Source: Akkermansia muciniphila (lineage in GTDB: Bacteria > Verrucomicrobiota > Verrucomicrobiia > Verrucomicrobiales > Akkermansiaceae). From it: a DNA stretch of 61,852 nucleotides. Position 1 is the first letter of the stretch. Each line of letters opens with the position of its first letter. The position numbers and the translations under genes are program-made. A model generated the notes under the pieces. The model had not been told where the DNA came from. It saw only the letters and a list, made by a program, of their open reading frames with translations, and did no database searches. Below are positions 1 through 9,292 of the stretch, in pieces. The DNA is taken from positions 1-61,852 of the forward strand of contig NZ_JABDHQ010000014.1 of assembly GCF_018709685.1 (NCBI RefSeq), in the 5' to 3' direction.

Positions 1-201
1 GTCTTATATTTTGTCCCTAAAAATCGTTTTTTTCTCTCATATATCATTACATATTGAATATAAAGAAAATAGCAAATGATGGTAATTATCCGGCAATGCA
101 GAAAACAGCTTTTCAGCATTGTTTGACTCGCCCGGATGTCCTATCGTTCCCTCCGGCCCGGGCCATGTTCCTCACCTTCCTGCCAGACAGGCACCCTTTT
201 C

Positions 202-1317
202 ATGGCGGCGGAGCCTTTAACAACCACCAGGCCCATCGGCATCCCCATGCAGCCCCTCCTTCATCCCGCTCCGGAGACACCCCTCGTCAGCATCATCGTT
301 CCCGTGTACAATCTGGAAACGTGCGTTTCCGCCTGTCTGGACAGCCTGCTGGCCCAGACCTGGCCATCGCTGGAAATCATTCCGGTCAATGACGGCTCCA
401 CGGACGGAACGGCGCGCATCCTGGCCGCCTACGCGGAACGGCGCCCCGGCGTCAGGGTCATCACCCAGGATAACGCGGGGGTGGACGCCGCCCGTTATGC
501 CGGCATGGACGCGGCCACGGGGGAATACGTCATGTTTGTGGACGGGGACGACGCCATTTTTCCGGACAGCGTGGAGGCCATGGTTCAAATGGCCATCCGG
601 GAACGGGCGGACATCGTCATTGGAGACTACGTGCGCCACCTGGACCGCTTCGGCCTTTTCCGCCGGAAGGACGGCCATATTCCGCACAGCCGGGTGGTGG
701 AAAGGGAAGAATTCCTCTCCTCCTACTACTCCGGCTTCTTCGGCATGGACCGCCACGGCCTCTTCTATACGTACGGGAAAATGTGCATCAAGCTTTACAG
801 GAGGGAATTCCTGCTGGACAACCGCCCCGCCCCCAGCGGACTGAGGTACGCGGAAGACCAGCTGTTCAACCTTCAGGTTTTTCCCGCCGCGGAACGGATA
901 GCCGTGCTGGCAAGGGAGGTGTATATCTATAAATTCGGGGGAGTGACGGGCAACCTGTCCCTCTCCCTGTTTGACGACATGCTGCTCCTTCATTCCACCA
1001 AACTGTCCATGACGGACCGGGAAGACTGGAAGAAAAGCGAGCTGGGGGCCTTCCTGAACAACGTGCGCAGTTTTCTGGCTACTCTGGCGGTTTCCGGAAA
1101 GCTGACGGCCCGCAGCATGCCGGAGGCTCTTGAAAAACTGAACGGCAGCGCCATCTGGCGCCAGGCGCTGGAAGCCCACCCCTCCCTGAATGACCCGTTT
1201 TTCTCCGCCATGCGCCGGAATGACGCCGCGGCGGCCTACGGGGAGCTCAACCGCCATACCATCCTGAAAAAAATAGCCTACCGGCTGCGCAGGGCCATCC
1301 TGAAGCTGGTGCGCTGA
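202..1317 (+). CDS. family 2 glycosyltransferase
   Basis: A GT-A fold glycosyltransferase that would move a sugar from a nucleotide-sugar donor to a surface glycan or lipid; donor and acceptor cannot be read from sequence. The N-terminal strand VSIIVPVYN (about residues 29-37), the NDGSTDGT nucleotide-binding segment (63-70) and the DGDD metal-binding motif (114-117) are the classic GT2 signature. There is no signal peptide or obvious membrane segment, so it acts at the cytoplasmic side. The C-terminal part, roughly residues 220-371, is helical and not diagnostic. The start is uncertain: in-frame ATGs lie at 136, 202 and 247 and none has a convincing Shine-Dalgarno; 247 gives the tightest fit to the family. 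It stands alone, followed by an unrelated transporter. Confidence 0.85.
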   Translation: MAAEPLTTTRPIGIPMQPLLHPAPETPLVSIIVPVYNLETCVSACLDSLLAQTWPSLEIIPVNDGSTDGTARILAAYAERRPGVRVITQDNAGVDAARYAGMDAATGEYVMFVDGDDAIFPDSVEAMVQMAIRERADIVIGDYVRHLDRFGLFRRKDGHIPHSRVVEREEFLSSYYSGFFGMDRHGLFYTYGKMCIKLYRREFLLDNRPAPSGLRYAEDQLFNLQVFPAAERIAVLAREVYIYKFGGVTGNLSLSLFDDMLLLHSTKLSMTDREDWKKSELGAFLNNVRSFLATLAVSGKLTARSMPEALEKLNGSAIWRQALEAHPSLNDPFFSAMRRNDAAAAYGELNRHTILKKIAYRLRRAILKLVR

Positions 1318-1472
1318 ATCCGTTTCCGCGCCGGGAACCTGCCCCGTGCCTTCGCCGCCCTTCCATGGAGGGAAGCGGCCCCCGGAAGAGACAATTTTTT
1401 ATTGCGTTCCGGGCGGGTAAATCATATACCCCACCGGTTCAGCCGCTGCTGGTTCCCCCCCCTTTACACGCC

Positions 1473-2957
1473 ATGCCTTTCCCTCCTTTCCTGAAATACC
1501 TTGGAGTCCTGCTGACGGGCTGGCTCCTCCTGTGCTCCGGCGCGGGAGCGGCGGAAAACGGTAAAATCCTGATGGTCACGGAAGCGACCTTCCCGCCCTA
1601 TGAATTCTGGGAAGGGAACACCATCATGGGCATTGACCCGGAAATCATGCGGGAAGTGGCGCGGCGCACCGGCAGGGAGCTGGTCATTGAGGACATGAGC
1701 TTTGACTCCGTGATTACGGCGGTGGTTTCCGGAAAGGCGGACGTGGCGGCCTCCGGCATCACGGTCACTCCAGAACGCCGGGGAAAGGTGGACTTTTCCA
1801 TCCCCTACATGGAAGCGGCGCAGGTCATCATTGTGCCCAAAGGCTCCCCCATCCGGAGCAGGGAGGACATCCGCGGCAAAAGAATAGGCGTGCAGCACGG
1901 AGCCACCGGAGACACCTACGTTACCCGGAACATCCAGCAGCCGGAACGCTTCCCCAACGGAGCGCTGGCCGTGGCGGCCGTAGCGGCCGGCAAGGTGGAT
2001 GCGGCCGTGATTGACCAGGACCCGGCCAGCATGTATGCGGCCGGCAATGACCGGCTGGAAATCCTGCCCGACCCCCTCACCTCCGAGAGCTACGCCATTG
2101 CCGTGCGCAAAGGGAATCCGGAACTTCTCCGGGACATCAACAGCGCCATAGCGGACATGAAAGCCTCCGGCAGGCTGGAGGAGATACGGGCCAGGTACGC
2201 GGCCATGCAGGTGAAATCCTCCGCGGAGGCCGGAAAACACGCTGCAGGCGGAAACTGGCTGGAAAACGCTTGGCTGGACCTGAAAAGCTCCTTTGACGTC
2301 AATTTCATGCAGGAGGGGCGCTGGAAATACCTGGCCAACGGCTTCCTGGTCACGCTGGAAGTCTCCTTCTTCTCCGTCCTGCTGGGCATCCTGATGGGCT
2401 TTGTGGTGGCCGTCATCCGCGCCACGCATGACAAGACGGGCGGCCTGCGCTTCCTGAACGCCCTCTGCAAACTGTACCTGACGGTCATCCGCGGCACCCC
2501 GGTGGTGGTGCAGCTGCTGATCATCTACTTTGTGATCTTCGGCACGGTGGACGTCAGCAAGGTGCTGGTGGCCGTGGTGGCCTTCGGCTTCAACTCCGGG
2601 GCGTACGTGGCGGAGATCATCCGGGGCGGCATCATGTCCATTGACAAGGGGCAGTTTGAAGCCGGGCGCAGCCTGGGCCTGGGATACTCCCAGACCATGG
2701 TTTTCATCATCCTGCCCCAGGCCTTCAAGAACGTGCTTCCCGCGCTGGGGAACGAGTTCATTGTGCTGCTGAAGGAAACCAGCGTCTCCGGCTACATTGC
2801 CCTTCAGGACCTGACCAAGGGCGGGGACATTATCCGCAGCCAGACTTACACCGCCTTCATGCCCCTGACGGCGGTAGCCCTGATTTACCTCTCCGTGGTC
2901 ATGCTGTTCAGCTGGCTGCTCGGCAAACTGGAAAGGAGACTGAAAAACAATGAATGA
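1473..2957 (+). CDS. amino acid ABC transporter, substrate-binding protein fused to permease
   Basis: A polar amino acid importer subunit (PAAT family) joining two usually separate proteins. The N-terminus chosen here gives a signal peptide (hydrophobic stretch, then GAGAAENG). Residues about 30-255 are a SBP_bac_3 solute-binding domain ([47 protein letters not shown]). Residues about 280-490 are a HisM/GlnP-type permease with the [10 protein letters not shown] segment and the EAA loop ([16 protein letters not shown]) that contacts the ATPase. About 494 aa, the length expected for a GlnP-type fusion. An open frame extends upstream to 1365 but lacks signal-peptide character there. Its stop overlaps the ATPase gene by 8 bp, so the two form a translationally coupled operon. 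Confidence 0.93.
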   Translation: MPFPPFLKYLGVLLTGWLLLCSGAGAAENGKILMVTEATFPPYEFWEGNTIMGIDPEIMREVARRTGRELVIEDMSFDSVITAVVSGKADVAASGITVTPERRGKVDFSIPYMEAAQVIIVPKGSPIRSREDIRGKRIGVQHGATGDTYVTRNIQQPERFPNGALAVAAVAAGKVDAAVIDQDPASMYAAGNDRLEILPDPLTSESYAIAVRKGNPELLRDINSAIADMKASGRLEEIRARYAAMQVKSSAEAGKHAAGGNWLENAWLDLKSSFDVNFMQEGRWKYLANGFLVTLEVSFFSVLLGILMGFVVAVIRATHDKTGGLRFLNALCKLYLTVIRGTPVVVQLLIIYFVIFGTVDVSKVLVAVVAFGFNSGAYVAEIIRGGIMSIDKGQFEAGRSLGLGYSQTMVFIILPQAFKNVLPALGNEFIVLLKETSVSGYIALQDLTKGGDIIRSQTYTAFMPLTAVALIYLSVVMLFSWLLGKLERRLKNNE

Positions 2958-3699
2958 ACAGCCCGGGAACGCGCCCATGTTCCAGATCAGCCATCTGGTG
3001 AAGGAATTCAATGCCGTGCATGCGGTGAATGACGTCACCACGCAGATTCACCAGGGGGAAGTGGTCTTCATCGTGGGCCCCTCCGGCTCCGGAAAAAGCA
3101 CCTTCCTGCGCTGCCTGAACCTGCTGGAGGAGCCTACCTCCGGGGAAATCCGCTTCAAGGGGGAACTGATTACCGCACCCCATGCGGACGTCAACAAATT
3201 CCGCCAGCACGTGGGCATGGTTTTCCAGCACTTCAACCTGTTTCCGCATCTGACCATTCTGGAAAACATTACCATAGCCCCCGTTAAAACGGGCCGCTCC
3301 ACCAGGAAGGAAGCCGTGGAACAGGCGGAAGCCCTGCTCCGGCGCATCGGCCTGTACGACAAGCGGAACTCCTATCCCCTCCAGCTTTCCGGGGGGCAGA
3401 AGCAGCGCATCGCCATCGTGCGCGCGCTGGTCATGAATCCGGACGTGATCCTGTTTGACGAGCCCACATCCGCCCTGGATCCGGAAATGGTGGGGGAAGT
3501 TCTTTCCCTGATGAAGGACCTGGCGCAGGGCGGGCTGACCATGGTGGTGGTCACCCATGAAATAGGCTTCGCGCGCGAGGTGGCTTCCCGCATCCTGTTC
3601 ATGGACCAGGGAAAAATCGTGGAGGAGGGGCCTCCGGCCCGGCTCATTGACCATCCCTCCAATCCCAGGCTGAAGGAATTCTTCTCCAAGGTGCTCTGA
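2950..3699 (+). CDS. amino acid ABC transporter ATP-binding protein (GlnQ type)
   Basis: The ATPase that energises the fused binding protein-permease encoded just upstream. All ABC motifs are intact: Walker [10 protein letters not shown] (43-51), the Q-loop region [12 protein letters not shown], signature LSGGQKQR (147-154), Walker [15 protein letters not shown] (167-180) and the switch His in [10 protein letters not shown]. At 249 aa it has the normal GlnQ/HisP length. The start codon lies inside the end of the permease gene (8 bp overlap). Substrate specificity, glutamine versus other polar amino acids, cannot be fixed from sequence alone. The gene converges on the leftward secreted-protein array with only 7 nt between the stops and no obvious terminator. 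Confidence 0.94.
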   Translation: MNEQPGNAPMFQISHLVKEFNAVHAVNDVTTQIHQGEVVFIVGPSGSGKSTFLRCLNLLEEPTSGEIRFKGELITAPHADVNKFRQHVGMVFQHFNLFPHLTILENITIAPVKTGRSTRKEAVEQAEALLRRIGLYDKRNSYPLQLSGGQKQRIAIVRALVMNPDVILFDEPTSALDPEMVGEVLSLMKDLAQGGLTMVVVTHEIGFAREVASRILFMDQGKIVEEGPPARLIDHPSNPRLKEFFSKVL

Positions 3700-3706
3700 T
3701 GCCCTT

Positions 3707-4576
3707 TTACTCCCGTACTGTTCCGTCCAGCCCCATCTTCATGTCCACCGGGAGGGGGACCGTCCCCAGGTCTTCCTTGCGGTATAGCCTGATTTTCAGC
3801 TTGCCCAGGTCCGTCCCGGCATCCACCGTCATGGACTGCCCGGTTCCGGAACGGCCGGAATCGCGGGAGACGATACCGCTGACGAAGTCCGCCTTCAATG
3901 GTTTTCCATCCCCGTCCATCAGCTCCCAGGAAGTAATCCGGTAACCCTTGTCATTCCAGAGCATGGCTTCCAGCAGCCATTTCTCCCCCATGCGGCGGGA
4001 AACCTTCACGGACAGTTCCTCCGTTCCCGCATCTCCCGCCACCGCCAGGTCTCCGGCGCATTCCTGCGGTTCTTCCTCCGGTCCGGCAAGAGTCACAGGG
4101 AATGAAACTGCCCCTTCACTGAGGGAAAAATCATAAACCGGGCTGGGCACCTCACGCGTTACGGGGAGGCGGAAGGTGCCATGCAGCCGAATCCATTCAG
4201 CCTCCGGAGAAGGAAGCTCCGGGCATTCCCCCTTGAGCATGGTTACTCTTATCTTCCCCCTTTTCCTGGTGTGCAAATTCCACACGTCAAAGGTTACAGC
4301 GCCCAGTTTCCTTCCCGTGGAGTCCTCCGCCTCCAGGCTCTGCCCGCCCGCCTGGCCATTCCCGTTCAGATCAAACGGCTCAGCCACCCCAAAGTTCAGC
4401 GCAAAAGACAATTTAACGGCCCGGGGCGCCTGCTCCTCCGCCTCCCCGGCTTCCCCGCAGCTGATTTCCATGCTCCTGAGCCCTGTTTCCACAGGAATCT
4501 TTGGGGCGCCGCCGTCACCGGCCAGGGCGCCGAGGGCGCAACACATCATCCAGCAGGCTAATCCAGCAGTTTTCAT
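3707..4576 (-). CDS. secreted protein of unknown function, A-type paralog 1
   Basis: Last gene of a six-gene leftward array. The product is about 289 aa with a signal peptide (MKTAGLACWMMCCALGALAG). It shares with the other A-type proteins a DSTGRKLGAVTFD segment, the block PSPEAEWIRLHGTFRLPV, an SPVYDFSL segment and the C-terminal end VPLPVDMKMGLDGTV. The alternating strand-like pattern suggests two Ig-like beta-sandwich domains, but I recognise no named family or catalytic motif. The start at 4576 is supported by a strong AAGGAGG site and by an ATGA overlap with the stop of the B-type gene before it. An open frame continues upstream of this start but is overlap with that gene. Confidence 0.8.
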   Translation of the reverse strand: MKTAGLACWMMCCALGALAGDGGAPKIPVETGLRSMEISCGEAGEAEEQAPRAVKLSFALNFGVAEPFDLNGNGQAGGQSLEAEDSTGRKLGAVTFDVWNLHTRKRGKIRVTMLKGECPELPSPEAEWIRLHGTFRLPVTREVPSPVYDFSLSEGAVSFPVTLAGPEEEPQECAGDLAVAGDAGTEELSVKVSRRMGEKWLLEAMLWNDKGYRITSWELMDGDGKPLKADFVSGIVSRDSGRSGTGQSMTVDAGTDLGKLKIRLYRKEDLGTVPLPVDMKMGLDGTVRE

Positions 4577-5448
4577 TTTTTCCCCTCCTTTTTCTCCCCA
4601 CCCTTCCGGACGGGTTCCACGATGCCGCCCATGCCCGCCTTGAAGGACACGGGCACCATCACCTCCTGCAAGCCGGAGGCATATTTTACGGCCATCTTGA
4701 ACCGGTCCTTGCTCTCCGTGCCCATCCAAATGTTCTGCAGCCAGTAATACTGCCCGTAACTGCCATGGAATGCCTCGTAGGATTTGGAAACGTCATCCGG
4801 ACGGCCGTCCTCCGTAAAAAATTCCAGCTCCTTGATTCCGCAGGGTACGGGGGTCTTCACCCGGATAACGGCCGCAACTCCCTCCCTGCCCTTCCAGCGG
4901 TTCGGGCGGCACCATTCCACCGTGACGGAAGCACGCACGTCGCTCTCCTTCCCCAGGGCGGCGCCTTTCAATACGATGGACGTTTTTTCTCCATCTTTCA
5001 GGGAGAGCGTTACTTTTTCCGACAGTTTTTCCGTACAGGACACGGCTACAGGGATGCGGCCCCGCACGGACATCCACACGGAACGGGGGGCCGGCCTCCA
5101 TTTCTCCCCCCGGATATGGAGGTTTGCCCGGAAAGCGGCAGACTTGTCACGGTTCTCCGCCGTGCAGAAAGACAGCAGAGGATTCGGCATGCGGGTGCCG
5201 CGGGAATCCGCCACTTCCGGCTTTTCCCCGTCCTGGCGCACATACGCCACCCGCCAGGGAGGGTTACACTGAAGCCTTAGATTCCACTGGACGCAGAGCC
5301 CGGGAGAAAACCCGGACTCGCCCAACTCCCCATACTGGAACTGAAGACTGTCAAACCGCGCCTGCACCCGGGGGCGGGAAAGGATTTCCGCGTGCAGCAC
5401 TCCCGTCATGCAGGCTGCCGGCAGCAGCATCATTAATAAACGCAACAT
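4573..5448 (-). CDS. secreted protein of unknown function, B-type paralog 1
   Basis: First gene of the third B-A cassette in transcription order. About 291 aa with a hydrophobic signal peptide (MLRLLMMLLPAACMTGVLHA). Features shared with the other B proteins are a VWMSVRGRIPV block, an IVLKG segment, GIKELEFFTEDGRP, a GSYGQYYWLQ segment and VKYASGLQEVMVPVSF followed by GMGG. It has no recognised catalytic motif. Its stop overlaps the start of the A-type gene as ATGA, so the two are probably co-translated and may form a complex (inference). It begins 91 nt after the previous A-type gene ends. An alternative ATG lies 15 nt further in. Confidence 0.78.
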   Translation of the reverse strand: MLRLLMMLLPAACMTGVLHAEILSRPRVQARFDSLQFQYGELGESGFSPGLCVQWNLRLQCNPPWRVAYVRQDGEKPEVADSRGTRMPNPLLSFCTAENRDKSAAFRANLHIRGEKWRPAPRSVWMSVRGRIPVAVSCTEKLSEKVTLSLKDGEKTSIVLKGAALGKESDVRASVTVEWCRPNRWKGREGVAAVIRVKTPVPCGIKELEFFTEDGRPDDVSKSYEAFHGSYGQYYWLQNIWMGTESKDRFKMAVKYASGLQEVMVPVSFKAGMGGIVEPVRKGGEKKEGKK

Positions 5449-5539
5449 CGCAAAAAGGCAGAGGTTGATTCAATATAAGCCGCTTAACCGCCAATACAAT
5501 CAAATAGAACAACAAACAGGCGCAGGAGCGGAATCCCCA

Positions 5540-6445
5540 TTACTTTTTCTTGTCCCTGATCTCTCCCCTCATCCCCAGCCTGACGTCCACAGGCACGGCG
5601 ACGGGTTCCAGCGGAACGTTGTAAATCATCCGGAACCGGAGCTTTTGGAGATTCTCCGGAGCTTCAAACTGAAAACGTTTTGTCCATGACCTGGAATTGG
5701 AACTCATGCTGGAGCTTCCCCCCCTCTCATCGGTCTCCAGAACTTCATCCTTCTCATTGAGAATTTCAAATTGGTCCAGGTCAAAAGAGCTTTCCACCGC
5801 CAGCCCCAGCTCCACTTCCACCATCTTCTTCCCGCCCCTCTCAAACGAACGGCATGCCTCAATGAAAAACCTTCCTGTGGGCACGCTTTCAGGGATGACG
5901 ATGTCTCCCCCCGCTTCTTGCTCCCGGTCATCATTACCCGGCAGCGGGGAATGCATTTCAACCCCTTGTTGCAGAGGCAGCTCATGAACCGTACTCTTCA
6001 TGGAACGGGAGACGGGCACGCGGAAGACGCCCTTCAGCCGGACCCAGGAGGCGGAGGGAGAAGGAAATTCTCCCGCGACTCCATTGACGGATGTCTTCAC
6101 CACCCCCTTTTCACTCCGGGGATACATACTGCTCATCTCAAACTCCACCGGAGCCAGTTTCCTGCCTGTGGAATCCGTCGCCTCCAGATACTGGAGGCGG
6201 TCATTATACTGGCTTAAAAAGCCCAATGGCTCCCTGACGCTGAAGTTCACGGTGAATTTCAGCTTCAGCCCGGATTCCTGCGGCTGGCCATTGATCCACA
6301 CTTTGTCTCTTTCCACCCCGACGGAAGTAAAAACAGCCTCCACCGGATTTTTCCCTTCCGGCTTTCCTCCGCCCCAGGCGGCCACTCCTGAAACCATGGC
6401 GGCGCACAGCAGCGCCCGGGTACACATCATGTTCCAACTCTCCAT
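5540..6445 (-). CDS. secreted protein of unknown function, A-type paralog 2
   Basis: About 301 aa, A-type member of the middle cassette. An N-terminal signal peptide follows MESWNMMCTRALLCAAM. It carries the A-type blocks DSTGRKLAPVEFE, PSPSASWVRLKGVFRVPV, LDQFEILNEKDEVLE and LRFRMIYNVPLEP, and ends VAVPVDVRLGMRGEIRDKKK. The start at 6445 sits 1 nt after the stop of the preceding B-type gene and has a GGGAGGA site 6-7 nt upstream, which favours it over an in-frame codon at 6508. Residues 230-245 contain a Ser/Gly-rich loop. No function can be assigned. The closest relatives visible are the other A-type genes in this window. Confidence 0.8.
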   Translation of the reverse strand: MESWNMMCTRALLCAAMVSGVAAWGGGKPEGKNPVEAVFTSVGVERDKVWINGQPQESGLKLKFTVNFSVREPLGFLSQYNDRLQYLEATDSTGRKLAPVEFEMSSMYPRSEKGVVKTSVNGVAGEFPSPSASWVRLKGVFRVPVSRSMKSTVHELPLQQGVEMHSPLPGNDDREQEAGGDIVIPESVPTGRFFIEACRSFERGGKKMVEVELGLAVESSFDLDQFEILNEKDEVLETDERGGSSSMSSNSRSWTKRFQFEAPENLQKLRFRMIYNVPLEPVAVPVDVRLGMRGEIRDKKK

Positions 6446-6446
6446 G

Positions 6447-7310
6447 CTAGTCCTCCCTGTTCCGGTTATCCGGTTGTTCCACTTCTCCAAACATCCCGCA
6501 CCGGACATGGACGGGAACCGTGATTTTTTTTAATCCGGACGCATATTTAACGGAGACCTTCAGTTCTTCCATCTTATCCTCCTGCATCCGGAAATACCGT
6601 TCCCATTCATAATGCTTAAGGAAACTTCCGTAGCTGGAACCGTAATTCTCCGCCAGCAGCGGAGCGCCATCCATCGAGTATAGTTCAAAGTCCAGAAAGC
6701 CGAGCGGTGCAGAAGAAGTCATGCTTATCCTTAGCGTACGGGCTTCCCCTCCGGCTTCACCCTCCTCATAATAGCCTTTCAATTCCACCTTCACGTCCTT
6801 TCCGTCCACTCCGGCATTCCTGAGAACCAGCGGAACGGAAAAATCCTTTACCGCCACCTTGAGCGCAACACTTTCCGAGACGGCGGAATCACTGGACATG
6901 ATGAAGGGAATCTCCCCCCTGGCTTCCACCCATCCGGCGCCTTCCGCAGGGAGCCAGGAATCCGTTTGCAGGGAAACCGTTCCGGCCCTGCGGGCCTGTT
7001 CCGATGAATGGGATGCGCTGTAGCTGAAACGGCGGATGGCGCAGGAACTTCCTTCCGAATCCGCCAGAGTCAGCCTGGCGCCGGACTCTTCACCATCAAC
7101 CACTTTCCATGAAGGAGACGTTTCCGCTATCTTCAATTTCATGGAAAACGACCAGGACGGAGTTAAAGACGGCCGCTCGTTCCGCAGATTCGTTTCCCAT
7201 CCGTCCAGGGAAACGGAGACGGCAGGTTCTTCAGGACTTTCCTTTCCGGCGGCGCCGGAAAAAGCCGCCAGGCAGAGAAGAGCCAGGGTAGTCAGGCAAT
7301 AATGACACAT
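6447..7310 (-). CDS. secreted protein of unknown function, B-type paralog 2
   Basis: About 287 aa with a signal peptide (MCHYCLTTLALLCLAAFSGAAG). It shares with B1 and B3 the WVEARGEIPF block, PLVLRNAG, a KDVKVELKG strand, GFLDFELYSMDGAPLL, the YGSSYGSFLKHYEWERYF region and VKYASGLKKITVPVHV followed by GMFGEVE. No enzyme motif is visible. The start is the ATG at 7310, although no good Shine-Dalgarno precedes it; an in-frame TTG lies at 7361. It follows the A-type gene of the previous cassette after 100 nt, and its stop is 1 nt from the next A-type start. Confidence 0.77.
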   Translation of the reverse strand: MCHYCLTTLALLCLAAFSGAAGKESPEEPAVSVSLDGWETNLRNERPSLTPSWSFSMKLKIAETSPSWKVVDGEESGARLTLADSEGSSCAIRRFSYSASHSSEQARRAGTVSLQTDSWLPAEGAGWVEARGEIPFIMSSDSAVSESVALKVAVKDFSVPLVLRNAGVDGKDVKVELKGYYEEGEAGGEARTLRISMTSSAPLGFLDFELYSMDGAPLLAENYGSSYGSFLKHYEWERYFRMQEDKMEELKVSVKYASGLKKITVPVHVRCGMFGEVEQPDNRNRED

Positions 7311-7410
7311 AGGCAGGGGGTTGGGACTTTCCCACCATAGCAGGTTTCCCGGACAGGACAAGTTGAAAACGGCCCGCCATCAAAGAACCGTCCCCAATTC
7401 CAACAAAACG

Positions 7411-8319
7411 CTACGTGGCTTTCTTTTCCGCTTCCGCCCGTATTTCCCCTCCCACTCCAAACCTGGCGTCCACGGGAACGGTAACATACTCCGGTGCTGT
7501 CTTGTAAATCAGCCGGACTCTGCATTTGCCCTGATCCATCTTTTCCGGGGGAGAAAACGTAAAATCAGCGTACCAGCATTGTGACTGTTCATCAATGTCG
7601 GACCTGTTGGGACTCGTGTACTCCATCACCTCCCCCTTCCCGTCGAGAAGCTCTATTTTTTCCAGCCTAAACCGATGATTGGCGTCCAGGCAAATGCGCA
7701 GGGCGAGATGCTTTTCTCCATCGCCCCTCTTCCACTCACACTTCCCCACATAAAGCTCTCCCATGGGCAGCTCATTTGACTTTACCACATCATCCGCATT
7801 CCTGGCATAACCCTCCTCACTGCCCGGCAGCGGAATAAGGGAAGAAGCCTCCGCCTTTAAGGGGAGTTCATAGACGGGACTTTCCAGCATGCGCACCACC
7901 GGAACCCTCAGGCGCCCCTTCATCCGGACCTGCGTACAGCCGGCAGGCGGCAGGCAGACAGCCGCGCCCTGAATTTCCGCATAACTCACCCCTTTCTCCT
8001 CCCGTCCGTTCAGCCAGCCCGTATGAAACTCCACAGGAGACAACTCCCTGCCGTCCATATCCCACATCTTCACGGATTGCCTTTCCGCAACGGAGCGGGT
8101 TTCAAAGTCCCAGGGTTCAGGAATAAAAAGCACCGCCTGGCACTTCCACTGCAAATCTCCTGTTCTTTCCCCATTTTCCGAACTCCGCTCCAGGCCCGCC
8201 TTCGTAAAGGCTATTTCCACCTTTTTCTCCTCCTTTTCACTGCCGGCGCCCCGGCATGGCTGCCAAGCCGCCAGGCAGGCGCAGATGCCGCACCATAAAT
8301 AACGCATCGCATTCATCAT
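7411..8319 (-). CDS. secreted protein of unknown function, A-type paralog 3
   Basis: About 302 aa, the A-type partner in the promoter-proximal cassette. The N-terminus looks like a signal peptide (MMNAMRYLWCGICACLAAWQ). A-type blocks are present: DMDGRELSPVEFH, a VRMKGRLRVPVVR segment, SPVYELPL, LEKIELLDGKGEVME, CRVRLIYKTAPEY and the end VTVPVDARFGVGGEI. The start overlaps the upstream B-type stop as ATGA (8316-8319) with an AGGTGG site before it, so coupling is again likely. This copy is the most diverged of the three A-type proteins in its first domain. Function unknown. Confidence 0.78.
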   Translation of the reverse strand: MMNAMRYLWCGICACLAAWQPCRGAGSEKEEKKVEIAFTKAGLERSSENGERTGDLQWKCQAVLFIPEPWDFETRSVAERQSVKMWDMDGRELSPVEFHTGWLNGREEKGVSYAEIQGAAVCLPPAGCTQVRMKGRLRVPVVRMLESPVYELPLKAEASSLIPLPGSEEGYARNADDVVKSNELPMGELYVGKCEWKRGDGEKHLALRICLDANHRFRLEKIELLDGKGEVMEYTSPNRSDIDEQSQCWYADFTFSPPEKMDQGKCRVRLIYKTAPEYVTVPVDARFGVGGEIRAEAEKKAT

Positions 8320-9164
8320 TCTTGTCCACCTGAAGTTTCTCCGGCCATTCCGGACAGGCCTATTTTCATATCCACAGGTACATCCACCTGCTCCAGCCCG
8401 GTCATATAATTCACAAAAACCTGTATTTCCCCCTGTTCACCGGGGTCCAGCCCGTAATTCCACTCCCACTCCCATGAAGAGCGGCCGCCGGAACCGGGAG
8501 ATTGGCTGCTGCACCAGTTCCTTCCTATAACGGGAGTGCCGTCCGGTTTCATAAGCGTCACGCCTTTCACGCCAAGGAGGCGTGGAGAGCTCAGTTTCAC
8601 ACTCATGTAGATCTCCCCGGAACTCTTGTTAAGGGACCATTCCAGGGTCACGGCAGTCTTAACATCCCCCGTCCGGCCGTCATCCATCAACCCGCCGCCT
8701 TTCAGAACAAGAGGCCTTTCCTCCTTTTTCTCCTTCATGGAGAAAAGCGCCCCTTCAGACAGCATTTCTTTTTCCCCGGTGACAAGAGAAACATTTCCTT
8801 TCACGCTCACCCAGCGGGCGTCCGGGGAGGGGAGCCAATGCTCCATTTCCATCGCCAGTTCCGGATCACTGGAACTCAGAGAATCCCGGTAATCGGACGG
8901 GGCGCCGGACGCGCCGGAGGAATCACCTATCTTCAGATGAACGCCCTCCTTCCGGCAGCCTATGATTTTACCGGGGGCAGGAACGGAAAAGCCCAAAACC
9001 ACCATGAATTTTTTCCGCGTTTTTTTGTTCCCCGGCTCCCATGGGGTTTCACTTGCAGCCGACAAAAGAGACGCGGAAACCATCTTTTCCGGCGGAACTT
9101 CATCACTCCGCGCGGGAACGTTTGCCGACAGGCAAACCGCGGAGAAGACGGGAATAAGTTTCAT
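8316..9164 (-). CDS. secreted protein of unknown function, B-type paralog 3
   Basis: First gene of the six-gene array in transcription order. About 282 aa with a signal peptide (MKLIPVFSAVCLSANVPA). It has B-type blocks DARWVSVKGNVSLV, RPLVLKGGG, VKGVTLMKPDGTPVIG, the Trp-rich WEWEWNYG segment, and FVNYMTGLEQVDVPVDMKIGL. In an open frame extending to 9179 the alternative start would be GTG. No catalytic motif is visible. It is followed by the A-type partner through an ATGA overlap. A 128 nt gap separates it from the kinase-like gene upstream, so the array promoter should lie there or further upstream. Confidence 0.77.
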   Translation of the reverse strand: MKLIPVFSAVCLSANVPARSDEVPPEKMVSASLLSAASETPWEPGNKKTRKKFMVVLGFSVPAPGKIIGCRKEGVHLKIGDSSGASGAPSDYRDSLSSSDPELAMEMEHWLPSPDARWVSVKGNVSLVTGEKEMLSEGALFSMKEKKEERPLVLKGGGLMDDGRTGDVKTAVTLEWSLNKSSGEIYMSVKLSSPRLLGVKGVTLMKPDGTPVIGRNWCSSQSPGSGGRSSWEWEWNYGLDPGEQGEIQVFVNYMTGLEQVDVPVDMKIGLSGMAGETSGGQE

Positions 9165-9292
9165 CAGGGCAGTTTTCACAACACTTCACGCTAGCATTTC
9201 TTTTTCAAGGAGCAAGGGCAAAATGAAGACGGCAGGAATTCACCGCCGTTTCATACCTCCGGCAACAGCGGAACCGTGATCTCCGCCATCTT

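Noticed and set aside
1-201. A small gene at the left edge (54-392, plus strand)
   Set aside because: It overlaps the glycosyltransferase gene in another frame and has low-complexity His/Arg-rich content; the AT-rich first 100 nt look like a promoter region.
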